The position numbers and the translations under genes were made by a program. From a bacterium (GTDB lineage: Bacteria; Hydrothermota; UBA3073; JACQXS01; JAQTXJ01), in NCBI GenBank assembly GCA_028688815.1, contig JAQTXJ010000011.1, positions 1 to 42,730 on the forward strand: a stretch of DNA of 42,730 nucleotides, in the 5' to 3' direction. A model generated the notes under the pieces. The model ran no database searches, was not told where the DNA came from, and saw nothing but the letters and a program-made list of their open reading frames with translations. Below, piece after piece: positions 1 to 9,365 of the stretch; position 1 is the stretch's first letter, and each line of letters begins with the position of its first letter.

Positions 1-1
1 A

Positions 2-2737
2 AACTCCGGGGAGACAGAGATAGAAATAAGAGGTAACCTTTCACCTAGTAGTAAAGAATTTGATTTGAGCACAAAAGATTTATCCCTGAAAGACATTATA
101 AAAGATGTATCAGGAAAAGTAACTTTAACGGCTTCTTTAAAGATAAAAGGCGTAGATACAACATTAAAGGCAGAAACAAAAATAAAAGATTTAAATTATA
201 AAAAGAATTATATTGGAGACATTATATCAGATATAAATTATTCTGGTGCTAATTTGCAATTACAGATAAACAAGTGGACTCTTGGAAAAATGTTTTGTAG
301 CGGAATAGCTGTTGTAAATCTTAATGGGGATCGTTCTTCTTATAACGTAAATTTAAACGGACAAAACATAGATTTGTCCGTTTTTAATAAAAATATACGT
401 TCCGACTTAGTCGGGAAAGTAGAAGTTACCGGAGAAGGCAAAAAAGCTCAAATAGTCCTTAATTCATCAGGTTCAATAATGGGATTTCCATTGGAATCTT
501 TAGTTTGTCTTATGGAAATCAAACAATCCGGAAAACCCAGTGATATGCCTGATGTTGAAATTAAAAACTTTGAAGCGAAGCAAAAAGAAACCGAAGTCAA
601 AATAACGGGAAATATTAATCAGGAAAAATGTAATCTTTTAATCTCCGGCAGAAAAGTAGGGTTGTCTAATTTTAACTCCAGTATCATTGGGGTAACAAAT
701 TTCGACTTTATTATAAACGGCAACCCCAGAGATCCTATATTATTGGGGAGTTTCTATGTCAAGGGATTTGAATTTGATAAAATCAAAAGCGAATATATTT
801 CAGGAAATATAAGATTCAATAGTTTATTTAAACCGGAAGGCGAAGCAGAAATTGATATTGTAAATATGAATCTATATAATAATGAACTTAATAATTGTAA
901 AGCAATAGTAAAAGCCGAGGGGGGAAAGACACAATTTAAGGTTTTGGCCGAGGGGAAAGAAGCAGGTTTAAAATTTAATGGCAATGGGGATGGGCTGTCT
1001 TTTACCGGAACGGAGTTTCTTTTTTATTCCCCAAAAGTGAAGGTTACAAATGAAGGAAATATGAATTTTAAATTAGCACTTAATAAAGTAGAAATAGAAG
1101 ATTGGAATATTTTGGTAAATAAATCTTTATTTTATCTAAATGGTATGGTTTCAAAGACTTTATTAAATATTGCATTACAGAGCAGTAAAATAGATTTGCA
1201 TAATCTGGCAGATTCGCTATCCGGAATATGTGAGTTAAAAAGCAATATAAAAGGTACGCCTACTAATCCGCAAATAGATTTAAATATTTATGTAAGTAAT
1301 TTTTTATATAAAACCATGATAGCGAATGAGATAGTTTTTAAAGGTATGTATAAAGATAAAATATTTTATATAGAGACAGGCAAGTTAACAAGGGGGTCTC
1401 GTTCTATTTCATTAGATGGGGAGTTACCTATGGCGAAGTCTTTTAAAACGAGCGATAAACAAATAAAACTGAATCTAAACGTTGTAAATATTGAAAATGA
1501 GTTTTCTTATATGTATAGAGATTTTTGCGAGTTAGAAAATTGTAAGATAAATGGTAAATTGGTAATTTCCGGATCTTATAAAACGCCTACAATATATGGA
1601 AATATTGGGATAAATGGGGAAGCTTTTAAGATAAGGACTACCGATACAAAACTAACGCATCCCGATATAAAATTAAAATTTGATGGAGATAAAATAGTTA
1701 TAAATTCTTTTACGGCAAAGACTAAAGATGGGGATATCAGTCTAACTGGAAATGTAAAAATGTCGGAAGAAGTCAATATGGCTATTCGTATGAATAATTT
1801 AGAATTAAAAAACATAGAAGACATAAGCGCGAAGATTTCAGCTTCTCTTGCCCTAACGGGTTCTTTGAAAAAACCAAAGGTATCCGGAATTATAAAAATA
1901 AAAGAAGCAGAAATTGGCACAGAATTTGGAACGACGAAGTCAGTTAATCTTCAAAGTCCTATGGATTATGACCTGGAAATAGATTTTCCGGATAAAGTAT
2001 GGATAAAAAATACAATGTTAGATGCTGAATTATCAGGCAATGTTAGACCTCGTAAAATAGGAAATGAATTTTTTATCGCCGGGAATGCGTCGGTAAAAAA
2101 CGGATATTTTTACTACATTGATAGACCATTTAAGATTGATACGGGGGAGATTAGGTTTACAAATTCGGAACTTAATCCGATAATCAATATTTCTGCTTCG
2201 ACTACAGTTAATTATACTTCGGAGAAAAATAATAATATTGGGGCAGATACTACCAAGAATATTGTTCAAGATACTATAACTATAATTGTAAATGTAAGTG
2301 GGACTTTGAGAGAGCCTAAAATGATACCTTCTTCTAATCCTCCAATGTCAAATGAGGATATATATAGTTTACTTTCTCTGAATATGAAGGCAAGCGATCT
2401 TTTTAAGTTTGAATCTGCTCGTTATCAACAAGTTGTGGGAAATAAGGTTACATCTTATTATCTTTTCAGGAAAACTGGTATTCTAAATGAATTAAGGCAA
2501 CAGGTGGGAGTAGATGTGTTGAATTTGGAACCGGAATTATTTGGAGAAAAAAAGGCAAGATTTAATGTAGGGAAGTATGTTTTAAAAGATTTATATATAA
2601 ATTATACAAACGACCTTTTCGCGATTTCAAAACAAGAATTTAAAGTAGAATATACTCCATGGAAATATGGCGCGATTGTCGCTGAAAGAAAAGAAGATGT
2701 GAATAGGGTAGGTATGAAATTAATATTGAGATATTAA
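2..2737 (+). CDS. tamB: TamB-like translocation and assembly protein, 5' end outside window
   Basis: The reading frame is open from base 2, so the gene starts upstream of the window; the TTG at 65 is not a real start. About 910 residues are visible. They are long, repetitive beta-strand segments with alternating polar and apolar residues and frequent G-x-I/L-x-G turns, as expected for an AsmA/TamB bridge-like periplasmic protein. The last ~200 residues match the TamB C-terminal domain (DUF490): a YFYYIDRPFKIDTGEIRF stretch, an NPIINISA segment, then a V-x-G-T-L-x-x-P element and S-N-x-x-M-S-N-E-D-I-Y-S-L-L. TamB family proteins span the periplasm and work with an Omp85 protein (TamA or BamA) in barrel insertion or lipid transport. 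A candidate Omp85 partner lies 31 kb away at 33724-35172 rather than next door. Only 31 bases separate this gene from the following VWA gene, so they are probably cotranscribed. Confidence 0.85.
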   Translation, partial: NSGETEIEIRGNLSPSSKEFDLSTKDLSLKDIIKDVSGKVTLTASLKIKGVDTTLKAETKIKDLNYKKNYIGDIISDINYSGANLQLQINKWTLGKMFCSGIAVVNLNGDRSSYNVNLNGQNIDLSVFNKNIRSDLVGKVEVTGEGKKAQIVLNSSGSIMGFPLESLVCLMEIKQSGKPSDMPDVEIKNFEAKQKETEVKITGNINQEKCNLLISGRKVGLSNFNSSIIGVTNFDFIINGNPRDPILLGSFYVKGFEFDKIKSEYISGNIRFNSLFKPEGEAEIDIVNMNLYNNELNNCKAIVKAEGGKTQFKVLAEGKEAGLKFNGNGDGLSFTGTEFLFYSPKVKVTNEGNMNFKLALNKVEIEDWNILVNKSLFYLNGMVSKTLLNIALQSSKIDLHNLADSLSGICELKSNIKGTPTNPQIDLNIYVSNFLYKTMIANEIVFKGMYKDKIFYIETGKLTRGSRSISLDGELPMAKSFKTSDKQIKLNLNVVNIENEFSYMYRDFCELENCKINGKLVISGSYKTPTIYGNIGINGEAFKIRTTDTKLTHPDIKLKFDGDKIVINSFTAKTKDGDISLTGNVKMSEEVNMAIRMNNLELKNIEDISAKISASLALTGSLKKPKVSGIIKIKEAEIGTEFGTTKSVNLQSPMDYDLEIDFPDKVWIKNTMLDAELSGNVRPRKIGNEFFIAGNASVKNGYFYYIDRPFKIDTGEIRFTNSELNPIINISASTTVNYTSEKNNNIGADTTKNIVQDTITIIVNVSGTLREPKMIPSSNPPMSNEDIYSLLSLNMKASDLFKFESARYQQVVGNKVTSYYLFRKTGILNELRQQVGVDVLNLEPELFGEKKARFNVGKYVLKDLYINYTNDLFAISKQEFKVEYTPWKYGAIVAERKEDVNRVGMKLILRY

Positions 2738-2768
2738 TTCTTTACTCTAAAAGTTTACTTCAATCCAA

Positions 2769-4634
2769 ATGACAAGATTCCTAAGAATTTCTTCTATTTT
2801 GTTACTTCTGGCTTGTATTTTTAATCCACCATTTAGAGTGTTTTCTTTTAGAAAGCCATGGGTATTGGTTTTGGTTGATACTTCAAAATCAATGAGCATA
2901 AGTAACAGAATTGACAAAATAAAAAAAGCATTGCTGTATATTAAAGTAAAGAAAAAAATATATGGATTTGATAGTAGAGTATACCCTATAAAGAATACTA
3001 TTGTTGCCGGGACAGGATATTCCATAATTGCGGAGGGAAATGAAACCAATATTGCCAATGCGCTTAATTTAAGCCAGACTCCATATGCATATATTTTATT
3101 TTCGGATGGGGGGAACAATAGTGGTATTGATCCTATTGATATAGCAAAGGATAAAAGAATACCTATATATTCTGTTAAAAACGATGATGCAAACCAGAAA
3201 GATATTGCTATATCAGAGATTAATTACAACAAAATAGCCTATGTGGGTAATGGCATTTATATAAAACCTATTATTGATAATACAGGTTTTATCAATCAGG
3301 AAATTCAGGTTTTACTGAAACAAAACGGGTATTTAGTGCAACAGAAAAAAGTATTATTTTCGCCGGACAACAAAAAAACAGAATTAGAATTTTATGTTAA
3401 TGAAAAAGAAGCAGGGGAATATTCTTACGAGGTTACTGTTCCTGAGTTAAAAGATGAGGCAAATTATGAAAATAATAGAAGGGAAATTAAAATAAAACTT
3501 ATTAAACCGGAAATAAAAGTCGGTTGGTTCAGTAGTTTGCCTACATGGAATTTTAAGTTTGTAAAACAAGAGCTTATTGCAGATACTTCTATTGAGTTTG
3601 ATTGGAACATAAAAATAGAAGAGAATAAATATATTTCTAAAAAAGGAATTATTAGCAAACCCTATATTAACCCTGATTATGATGTAGTTATAATAGAAAA
3701 TTTTAATTATCCTGACATAGAGGCATTTATAAACACAAAAACAGGAGTAATTATTATTGGGGAAGGGGAACAAAAGATATCTCCAATGTTTATAGAAAAT
3801 AGAAAAATTATTGAAACTCAAGTTCCTATCCAGATTAATGAGATATCAATATTCGGTGAGAAATTATTGCCTCCCTTAAAAGAGCTTTATGCTGTTAAAG
3901 TAATAAAAAGCGGGGCAAGAGTTTTGTGTAATATTTCCGGCTTGTCCGATGATAAACAAGGCGATCCTGTGATTGCAGAGTGGACATATGAACACAGGAA
4001 GGTGATACATATTGCGGCAAAAGATATATGGAGATGGAATCTCTCCACGCAATTGGGGAGTATTCCGCACTCTGAAGTAAAATTCTGGGATAAATTAGTT
4101 AGATTTGCATCGGGACGTGAGTCGAAATTATATATGAATTTACAACCGACTTATGAAGCAGGCAAGAGAATAATTTTTAATGCGTATTCTTATGATGAAA
4201 ATGGTTTTCCGTGCGAAAACAGTAAAATTATAATTAAAATACAATCCTTAGAAGCGGGGTCCGGGCTTAATGTTCCACTTTATTCCATAGGGAATGGCAA
4301 ATATGAAGGGTACTTAGATTTTTTATCCCCCGGGGAGTATAAATATAAAGCAATTCAGAAAGATACTTTTGAAACTGTAAAAGATTCTATTACAGGGCAT
4401 TTTAGTATGATAAGCAACGGCGAATTACAGACTCTTGCTCCCGATGAAACACTTTTGCGTGCATTGGCAGATGTTTCGGGGGGAAGGTATATAGAAGATA
4501 TGAAAGAACTTGAGAATATAAAATTAAACGCGATAAATAATAAAATACTTTTCTATCCGGCGTACCAGTGGATAACTTTATTGTTTATAGTTTCATTGTT
4601 ATCTATAGAGTGGTTTATTCGCAGGAAAAGATAG
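2769..4634 (+). CDS. Membrane-anchored VWA-domain protein
   Basis: The product is 621 residues. An N-terminal hydrophobic segment (about residues 5-22) is followed by a von Willebrand factor A fold. D37-T-S39-K-S41 fits the metal-ion-dependent adhesion site signature DxSxS, and ILFSDGGNNSG lies near residues 112-122. The middle is a beta-rich extracytoplasmic region, and a single membrane segment (about 598-617) is followed by a basic tail RRKR. The architecture resembles BatA/BatB-like or glutamine-amidotransferase-fold membrane proteins of unknown role in the FCB group. The start ATG has no convincing Shine-Dalgarno sequence, so translation may depend on coupling to the TamB gene 31 bases upstream. 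It ends 2 bases before the end of the convergent gene at 4637. Function beyond metal-dependent protein binding is not known. Confidence 0.7.
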   Translation: MTRFLRISSILLLLACIFNPPFRVFSFRKPWVLVLVDTSKSMSISNRIDKIKKALLYIKVKKKIYGFDSRVYPIKNTIVAGTGYSIIAEGNETNIANALNLSQTPYAYILFSDGGNNSGIDPIDIAKDKRIPIYSVKNDDANQKDIAISEINYNKIAYVGNGIYIKPIIDNTGFINQEIQVLLKQNGYLVQQKKVLFSPDNKKTELEFYVNEKEAGEYSYEVTVPELKDEANYENNRREIKIKLIKPEIKVGWFSSLPTWNFKFVKQELIADTSIEFDWNIKIEENKYISKKGIISKPYINPDYDVVIIENFNYPDIEAFINTKTGVIIIGEGEQKISPMFIENRKIIETQVPIQINEISIFGEKLLPPLKELYAVKVIKSGARVLCNISGLSDDKQGDPVIAEWTYEHRKVIHIAAKDIWRWNLSTQLGSIPHSEVKFWDKLVRFASGRESKLYMNLQPTYEAGKRIIFNAYSYDENGFPCENSKIIIKIQSLEAGSGLNVPLYSIGNGKYEGYLDFLSPGEYKYKAIQKDTFETVKDSITGHFSMISNGELQTLAPDETLLRALADVSGGRYIEDMKELENIKLNAINNKILFYPAYQWITLLFIVSLLSIEWFIRRKR

Positions 4635-4636
4635 GA

Positions 4637-7600
4637 TTAAAAATTCAACTGTACTTGAGCATTTAGTTTATGGTCTGTCGGGTAGGTGGGTGTTTTATTT
4701 CCCTGGTAGCTAAGGATATAATTAGTGTTCATTTTTCCGATGATTGTTATATTCGCATCCCAATCAAGAGTTATTCCGGATGGATAAATAGCGTTGATAG
4801 TTAAAGGAATCTGGTTATTTCCTAACCAGTGTGTTACTTTAAATCTACATCCCAGTGTAGCAGGGACTTCAAAGTTGTTATTATTACCTGCCAATGAATT
4901 TCTTATTATTTCATAAGTAAAAGAAGGTTCTACATTATAGCCGTAAAATTTATATTGAGGGGATTCTTCACTTAAACTGACATTTCGCGTTTCGGACTGA
5001 ATTGATAAGTATAATATGGGTTTATTAAATATGTTTTTGCCGATTCCTGCCGTATTTGCGTCTTCCTTCCATATACGAATATTGTTTCTGTAATTCTGTA
5101 TGGTTTTGTTGGTATAATTAAATGTTAATTTTTTATATTTTGCTTCTGTTAGCCATATTCCCTGTTCACCACAAGTTGGAGTGTTATATAATTTATTCTC
5201 CCTGTAATCTTCTTTCGTGTAGGTTAAGGTAACAATTCCTGCCTGTATCCCGCAATTAGTTTGATTCCTATCGTCAAAGGCATCGGTTGCTCTTTCCCAA
5301 AATAGTACTTTATTCCCTTCTCCCCGCTTAATGTTTCCAATTCTCATTATGATATTAGTATTTGGGGAAAAAGTAAATGAATTAGCAAATTGAAAGTTTT
5401 TATGAATAGAAGAATTCCCTGATGGGACTAGCTTTTTCTCGTAGTTGCCATGATAATTCTGATAATATGTTCCCGAGAGAGAGTCCTTGCTGAAGCTGCC
5501 TTTACCCGGGGCTACTTCATAATATTCTTCCTGGAAAAGTTGTTCTTCCGAGGAGGAAAGATTATACCCCACGTTTATATTTTTTGTAGTAACTCTTAAA
5601 TTCCCAAGGTCGACTACATATTTATTTCCTGAATAAAATTTTTGTGTATAGATGTAAGCCAAATCTATAGGGTTTTTGGTAATACTTATATTATTTGAAA
5701 TAGTTTTTGTGTTGAAACTTTTATTCTCCTCTGTTCCGATGTTAAATATGGAGTTTTGAATTCCTATCCCTTTTAATTCATTACTTGTTTTGTAACCAAA
5801 CGTATCTGTTTGAGACTTTATTATCTTATATTTACAAAACGGTTCAATGCTTTTTATTTTATAAGACAGTAAAAATTCATTTGTATTGTTTGTTTTTCCA
5901 CCATTATATTTATAGTAGAGAGAAGGAAGTTTATGCGGGGACAGAGTTATCCCTAATTGAGGTTTAATATCCGTAGCCGTTTTGGTTATTTTCCCGTCTA
6001 TTCCGCATCTGAGGGGTGTAATTGGCGCTACGGACCCAAAAACTTCCCCATATACGCGGTCAAGAGTATCTGTTGTCCCCGGGAAATAGAAGGTTGAGTC
6101 AATAGTTCTTGCGCTAACGCCTGCACCCCATAATGATTTCTTAGTTTCGATTTTAGCAAGGAATGCTTTACCTGTTTTTTGATTTGCATTAGATTGTCCT
6201 AAGGTATTGGGTGAAAATTGTGTTGCCCCGCCGGCAAGAGTAAAATCGACACCTTTTGCCTGACAGGAGTAGTCAATATCCATAACTAATTTATCTTGTG
6301 GTAAAGATGTTTTAATCATTGGGATATAATCGCCGCTATCCTTTCCTACATATTTGTATCCTCCAATGAAAGGGTCAAACTTGTAATCTCCTTTATTAAC
6401 CATAGTAAATCCAATTTCATAGTCTCCTTTATTGTAGCCCGCATATTCATAGATACTATCTTTTTTGGTATAACTACCTTTGTTTGTTCCTTTAAATGTG
6501 GCTCCCGAGACCCATCCATAGAGAGAATCGTAAGAGATATTTTGAAAATTAGTAGGTTGATGGGCATCTATGATGTCTTTTTCTTTAAACAACATTGCCT
6601 GTAAAGTGCCTGATTTATTTAGTTTCCCGTTTGCCATATACACGCTATTTTTGTATTCTTCTTCTTTCTCTTGAAAAGAGATTATTATTTTATCTTCGTC
6701 TTTTATAGGGACAATATTTGTAAATGTAAGAGAACCGTCGGAGTAATCAATAGTATATTCTTTACCTCTTTTGAGATAGTTTCCGTTTAGTGCTACTTTT
6801 TCAGAACCTGCAGTAACCGTATATTGAGAAGAAAGTTCATATGGTCCTTGTTTCCCAAATTTTCCCTGGAATTCTTTTTTAACCCATTTGCCTTTTGAAA
6901 TTGCGCCTCCCAAAAGTAGTATATTGGATTTATTTTTAGTTCTTGTGTCGGATATCAATTCTCCGGTTATTCCTTCAAGTTCTCTATCCAGCGTTCCGAA
7001 ATGCGTTTGAGTATTAAAATTAATATCTCCAAATTTTAGTTTAGAATTACCTTTGTTTATCTTTATGTACATTTCATCTAACTGTTTAAGTTCCTGGGTG
7101 CTTCCCTCGGGTTGGATTGGCAAATTATCATCGTTTAAAACGCCCTCAATGTTTACTTCACTGCCCATATTACCGTTTAAGCTAAGTTGTGTAGATTGGT
7201 CAAATTCCACGTTTTTTCTTGAGTCTATTGATACTCCAAGTGTTTTTGAACCATTTAAGAAAAATTTACTACCTGATTTTTTATCGGAAGTTATTTCTGA
7301 AACAGATGTTTGAGTATTATAAGGTAAGTTTTGATTGATAAGCTCACTGTCCAAGAGACCAGTTGTTTTATTTAAGGTGGAATCTTTTAATGATAAGGCA
7401 TTTATAATTAACGAATCCGATTTTTTAAAACGTCTATGATAATATTCTTTTTCTAACCCGGAAAAGGGATTAATGAAAACTTGAGTTATGATTGTGTCGC
7501 AAGTATCTCCGCTTTTTACGAAGTCTGTTGTGGCATTGACTTGCTTGCTATTCTCAAGCTGGAAGCTTGAGTTACATTTTGAACCGGAAAAAGGATTAAG

Positions 7601-7675
7601 TATTTTAGTAGAAGGGGAAGGGGTGTCAGAACAAATTGTAGAATTTAGGACTAATAAACAAAGAATTCCAACCAT
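4637..7675 (-). CDS. Large predicted outer-membrane/surface beta-barrel protein
   Basis: The product is 1012 residues. It starts with a short hydrophobic leader (MVGILCLLVLNSTICS) and then a low-complexity Ser/Thr/Asn-rich N-terminal region. Around residues 240-335 is a conserved-looking module containing KFGDINF, GKQGPYELS, EKVALNG and KEYTIDYSDGSLTFTN. The rest is a long series of alternating hydrophobic/polar strands ending in NAQVQLNF, a C-terminal phenylalanine typical of Bam-inserted barrels. I recognise this layout as recurring in uncharacterised FCB-group surface proteins but cannot assign a function. The start is the only ATG after an in-frame stop and lacks a Shine-Dalgarno site at usable distance. 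A TTGACA...TATTTT promoter places the predicted transcript start at or next to the ATG. It is convergent with the VWA gene and may share termination signals with it. Confidence 0.7.
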   Translation of the reverse strand: MVGILCLLVLNSTICSDTPSPSTKILNPFSGSKCNSSFQLENSKQVNATTDFVKSGDTCDTIITQVFINPFSGLEKEYYHRRFKKSDSLIINALSLKDSTLNKTTGLLDSELINQNLPYNTQTSVSEITSDKKSGSKFFLNGSKTLGVSIDSRKNVEFDQSTQLSLNGNMGSEVNIEGVLNDDNLPIQPEGSTQELKQLDEMYIKINKGNSKLKFGDINFNTQTHFGTLDRELEGITGELISDTRTKNKSNILLLGGAISKGKWVKKEFQGKFGKQGPYELSSQYTVTAGSEKVALNGNYLKRGKEYTIDYSDGSLTFTNIVPIKDEDKIIISFQEKEEEYKNSVYMANGKLNKSGTLQAMLFKEKDIIDAHQPTNFQNISYDSLYGWVSGATFKGTNKGSYTKKDSIYEYAGYNKGDYEIGFTMVNKGDYKFDPFIGGYKYVGKDSGDYIPMIKTSLPQDKLVMDIDYSCQAKGVDFTLAGGATQFSPNTLGQSNANQKTGKAFLAKIETKKSLWGAGVSARTIDSTFYFPGTTDTLDRVYGEVFGSVAPITPLRCGIDGKITKTATDIKPQLGITLSPHKLPSLYYKYNGGKTNNTNEFLLSYKIKSIEPFCKYKIIKSQTDTFGYKTSNELKGIGIQNSIFNIGTEENKSFNTKTISNNISITKNPIDLAYIYTQKFYSGNKYVVDLGNLRVTTKNINVGYNLSSSEEQLFQEEYYEVAPGKGSFSKDSLSGTYYQNYHGNYEKKLVPSGNSSIHKNFQFANSFTFSPNTNIIMRIGNIKRGEGNKVLFWERATDAFDDRNQTNCGIQAGIVTLTYTKEDYRENKLYNTPTCGEQGIWLTEAKYKKLTFNYTNKTIQNYRNNIRIWKEDANTAGIGKNIFNKPILYLSIQSETRNVSLSEESPQYKFYGYNVEPSFTYEIIRNSLAGNNNNFEVPATLGCRFKVTHWLGNNQIPLTINAIYPSGITLDWDANITIIGKMNTNYILSYQGNKTPTYPTDHKLNAQVQLNF

Positions 7676-7681
7676 ACATTG

Positions 7682-7710
7682 AAAATAAAAAGACTCCTAA
7701 GAATTGTCAA
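7682..7710 (-). promoter_or_regulatory. Promoter of the 1012-residue surface protein gene, probably leaderless
   Basis: On the minus strand, TTGACA (7705-7710) is followed by a 17-base spacer and TATTTT (7682-7687). Only 6 bases separate the -10 box from the ATG at 7675, so transcription should begin at or within a base or two of the start codon. A GGAG at 17 bases upstream of the ATG is too far to act as a ribosome binding site. Confidence 0.6.
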
Positions 7711-7734
7711 CTTATAAAATACATAAGGAGTTAT

Positions 7735-8652
7735 TTATTTTAACTTGCGGCGGTGCCAAAGAAAGAGGAACCCAAACAGTGCAGCTAATGCTATACCCAT
7801 TATAATCCAGAATGCACGGGGGTGTTGCTGAAACGGGATTTTTACATTCATAGAAAAACACGAAACGACTAAAGTGGGAACCATAATGCAGATAGTAATT
7901 ATGGTAAGAGTTTTCATACTTACGTTAAGATTGTTGCTTATAACGCTGGCACGTGCATCCATAAGACTAGCAAGGATGTTTGAATATATTTCTGCCTGTT
8001 TATAACATTGGCTGTTTTCAACATAAATGTCATCCAGATATTCTAATTGTTCCTTAGAAAGGTCTATTTTGGTATAACTGTTTTTGAGTTTTTCAATGAG
8101 GACACTGTTTGAGTTTATGGCATTAAGGTAATAAACCAAGCTTTTTTCAAGAGCAAACAAGTTTATAAGGTATTTATTCTCCATAGAAAGGTTGATTTTT
8201 TCTTGAAGTTCGTCGGAGAACATATTAATCGCTTTCAAGTGTCCTAAAAAGTGGTAAACAGAACCGTAAATCAATTTAATTATGACTTCGGTCAAGGAAG
8301 AAACTTTTGCAAAATGTTTGCCTTCAAAAAGCTCAACATCTTCGGAATTCAAGATTATTAGTTTTTCTTTAAAAAGAAAAATCCCGGTAGTAGTAACTCC
8401 AAATAATAGAGTATCTTTTTTGGAAAAGTTTTTAGGCCTTTTAAAAATGACGGTTGTACATTCTTGGTCAATTTCCAATCTTGAGATTTCATCAGGGTCC
8501 AAGGCGGAATTTAATGTGTGTTCATCCAATCCATAATTTTCTACAAGATGTTTTCTGTCGTTTTCATCAGGGTCCGTAAATAACAGAATAGTGCTATTTT
8601 CATCCGTAGCTTCCATAATTTTATCTTCAAATAGTTTGTATCTTTTTAGCAT
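7735..8652 (-). CDS. corA: CorA-family divalent cation transporter, SMN variant
   Basis: The product is 305 residues, the usual CorA length. It has a soluble N-terminal alpha/beta domain, long helices (about 130-235) and two C-terminal membrane segments (about 245-265 and 280-300), followed by a basic tail HRRKLK. CorA proteins are pentameric Mg2+/Co2+/Ni2+ channels of the inner membrane. The signature (Y/F)GMN at the end of the first membrane segment reads F-S-M-N here (CFSMNVKIPF), so the glycine of the selectivity loop is replaced by serine. The family call is firm from topology and the surrounding motif; ion specificity is not. A TTGACA box (8697-8702) with TAACTT (8675-8680) lies upstream, and no Shine-Dalgarno sequence precedes the ATG. 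Confidence 0.85.
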   Translation of the reverse strand: MLKRYKLFEDKIMEATDENSTILLFTDPDENDRKHLVENYGLDEHTLNSALDPDEISRLEIDQECTTVIFKRPKNFSKKDTLLFGVTTTGIFLFKEKLIILNSEDVELFEGKHFAKVSSLTEVIIKLIYGSVYHFLGHLKAINMFSDELQEKINLSMENKYLINLFALEKSLVYYLNAINSNSVLIEKLKNSYTKIDLSKEQLEYLDDIYVENSQCYKQAEIYSNILASLMDARASVISNNLNVSMKTLTIITICIMVPTLVVSCFSMNVKIPFQQHPRAFWIIMGIALAALFGFLFLWHRRKLK

Positions 8653-8674
8653 ATTCTTACAATTAACTAGTGTT

Positions 8675-8702
8675 AAGTTATAATTTATCGATTTATTGTC
8701 AA
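8675..8702 (-). promoter_or_regulatory. Promoter of corA
   Basis: On the minus strand TTGACA (8697-8702), a 16-base spacer and TAACTT (8675-8680) are visible, with 22 bases from the -10 box to the ATG at 8652. The leader would be about 15 bases and contains no purine-rich ribosome binding site. Confidence 0.5.
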
Positions 8703-8783
8703 GAAATATTTCTAATCAGTTTAAAAGACAAAATAACTTTACAACGATAAAAGTATATATAAACTATGGGAAATTAATACTAA

Positions 8784-8914
8784 GTCAGGAACGCTGATAA
8801 GAAGCTCTAAAGGCTAAAGTCTAAGAGTTTCTAATCAGGAACACTGGGGAAATTGGATTCCCGCAAAGCGGGATATCCGCCAAAGGCGGAAAGGGCTTCT
8901 TATAAGTCCCTGAC
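8784..8914. repeat. Compound multi-hairpin repeat element (family A, copy 1)
   Basis: The 289-base gap 8653-8941 holds the corA promoter and this structure. Outer arms GTCAGG (8784-8789) / CCTGAC (8909-8914) and ATAAGAAGC (8797-8805) / GCTTCTTAT (8895-8903) enclose two perfect triloop hairpins: CCCGC-aaa-GCGGG (8860-8872) and TCCGCC-aaa-GGCGGA (8876-8890). An alternative hairpin GAAGCTCT (8801-8808) / AGAGTTTC (8824-8831) competes with the outer arm. The element ends 27 bases before the TM2 gene, just upstream of its Shine-Dalgarno site. Confidence 0.7.
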
Positions 8915-8941
8915 GGAACAAAGTCCAACTAAGGGGGTAAA

Positions 8942-9316
8942 ATGTATTGCAGAAACTGTAAAAAAGAACTTTCAGATAGAGCAGTAGTATGTATTGGTTG
9001 CGGGGTTAAACCTCTGGATGGGGATAAGTTTTGTCAGAATTGCGGTGCAGAAACAACGCAGGCAGCCATGATTTGTACGAAATGCGGGGTAAAACTTTCG
9101 AAAAAAGGTGAAAAACAGTGGTTAACAGCGCTTCTTTTTTCTATTTTTCTTGGTGGATTCGGCGTAGACCGTTTTTATCTCGGGTATACGGGATTAGGCA
9201 TTTTGAAAATATTGACGTTAGGAGGACTTGGAGTATGGTGGCTTATTGATATGATTTTAATGGCTTGCAATGAGATTAAAGATGCAAATGGAAATGAATT
9301 GGAGAAGAATTGCTGA
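8942..9316 (+). CDS. Double zinc-ribbon TM2-domain membrane protein
   Basis: The product is 124 residues. Eight cysteines in four CxxC pairs (C3/C6, C17/C20, C31/C34, C45/C48) form two consecutive zinc ribbons. They are followed by a TM2 domain (about residues 58-112) with two membrane helices joined by the characteristic G-G-F-G-V-D-R-F-Y-L-G turn. TM2 proteins are small membrane proteins of unclear function; the ribbons probably bind zinc in the cytoplasm. AAGGGGG is placed about 5 bases before the ATG, a good ribosome binding site, in contrast with the next gene. A 131-base compound hairpin repeat sits immediately upstream and would lie in the 5' leader if transcription starts in or before it. 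Confidence 0.85.
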   Translation: MYCRNCKKELSDRAVVCIGCGVKPLDGDKFCQNCGAETTQAAMICTKCGVKLSKKGEKQWLTALLFSIFLGGFGVDRFYLGYTGLGILKILTLGGLGVWWLIDMILMACNEIKDANGNELEKNC

Positions 9317-9365
9317 GGGTTGTAATAAGGTAAGAAAGTAGAGAGAGTTGCAATTCCGTATTTCC

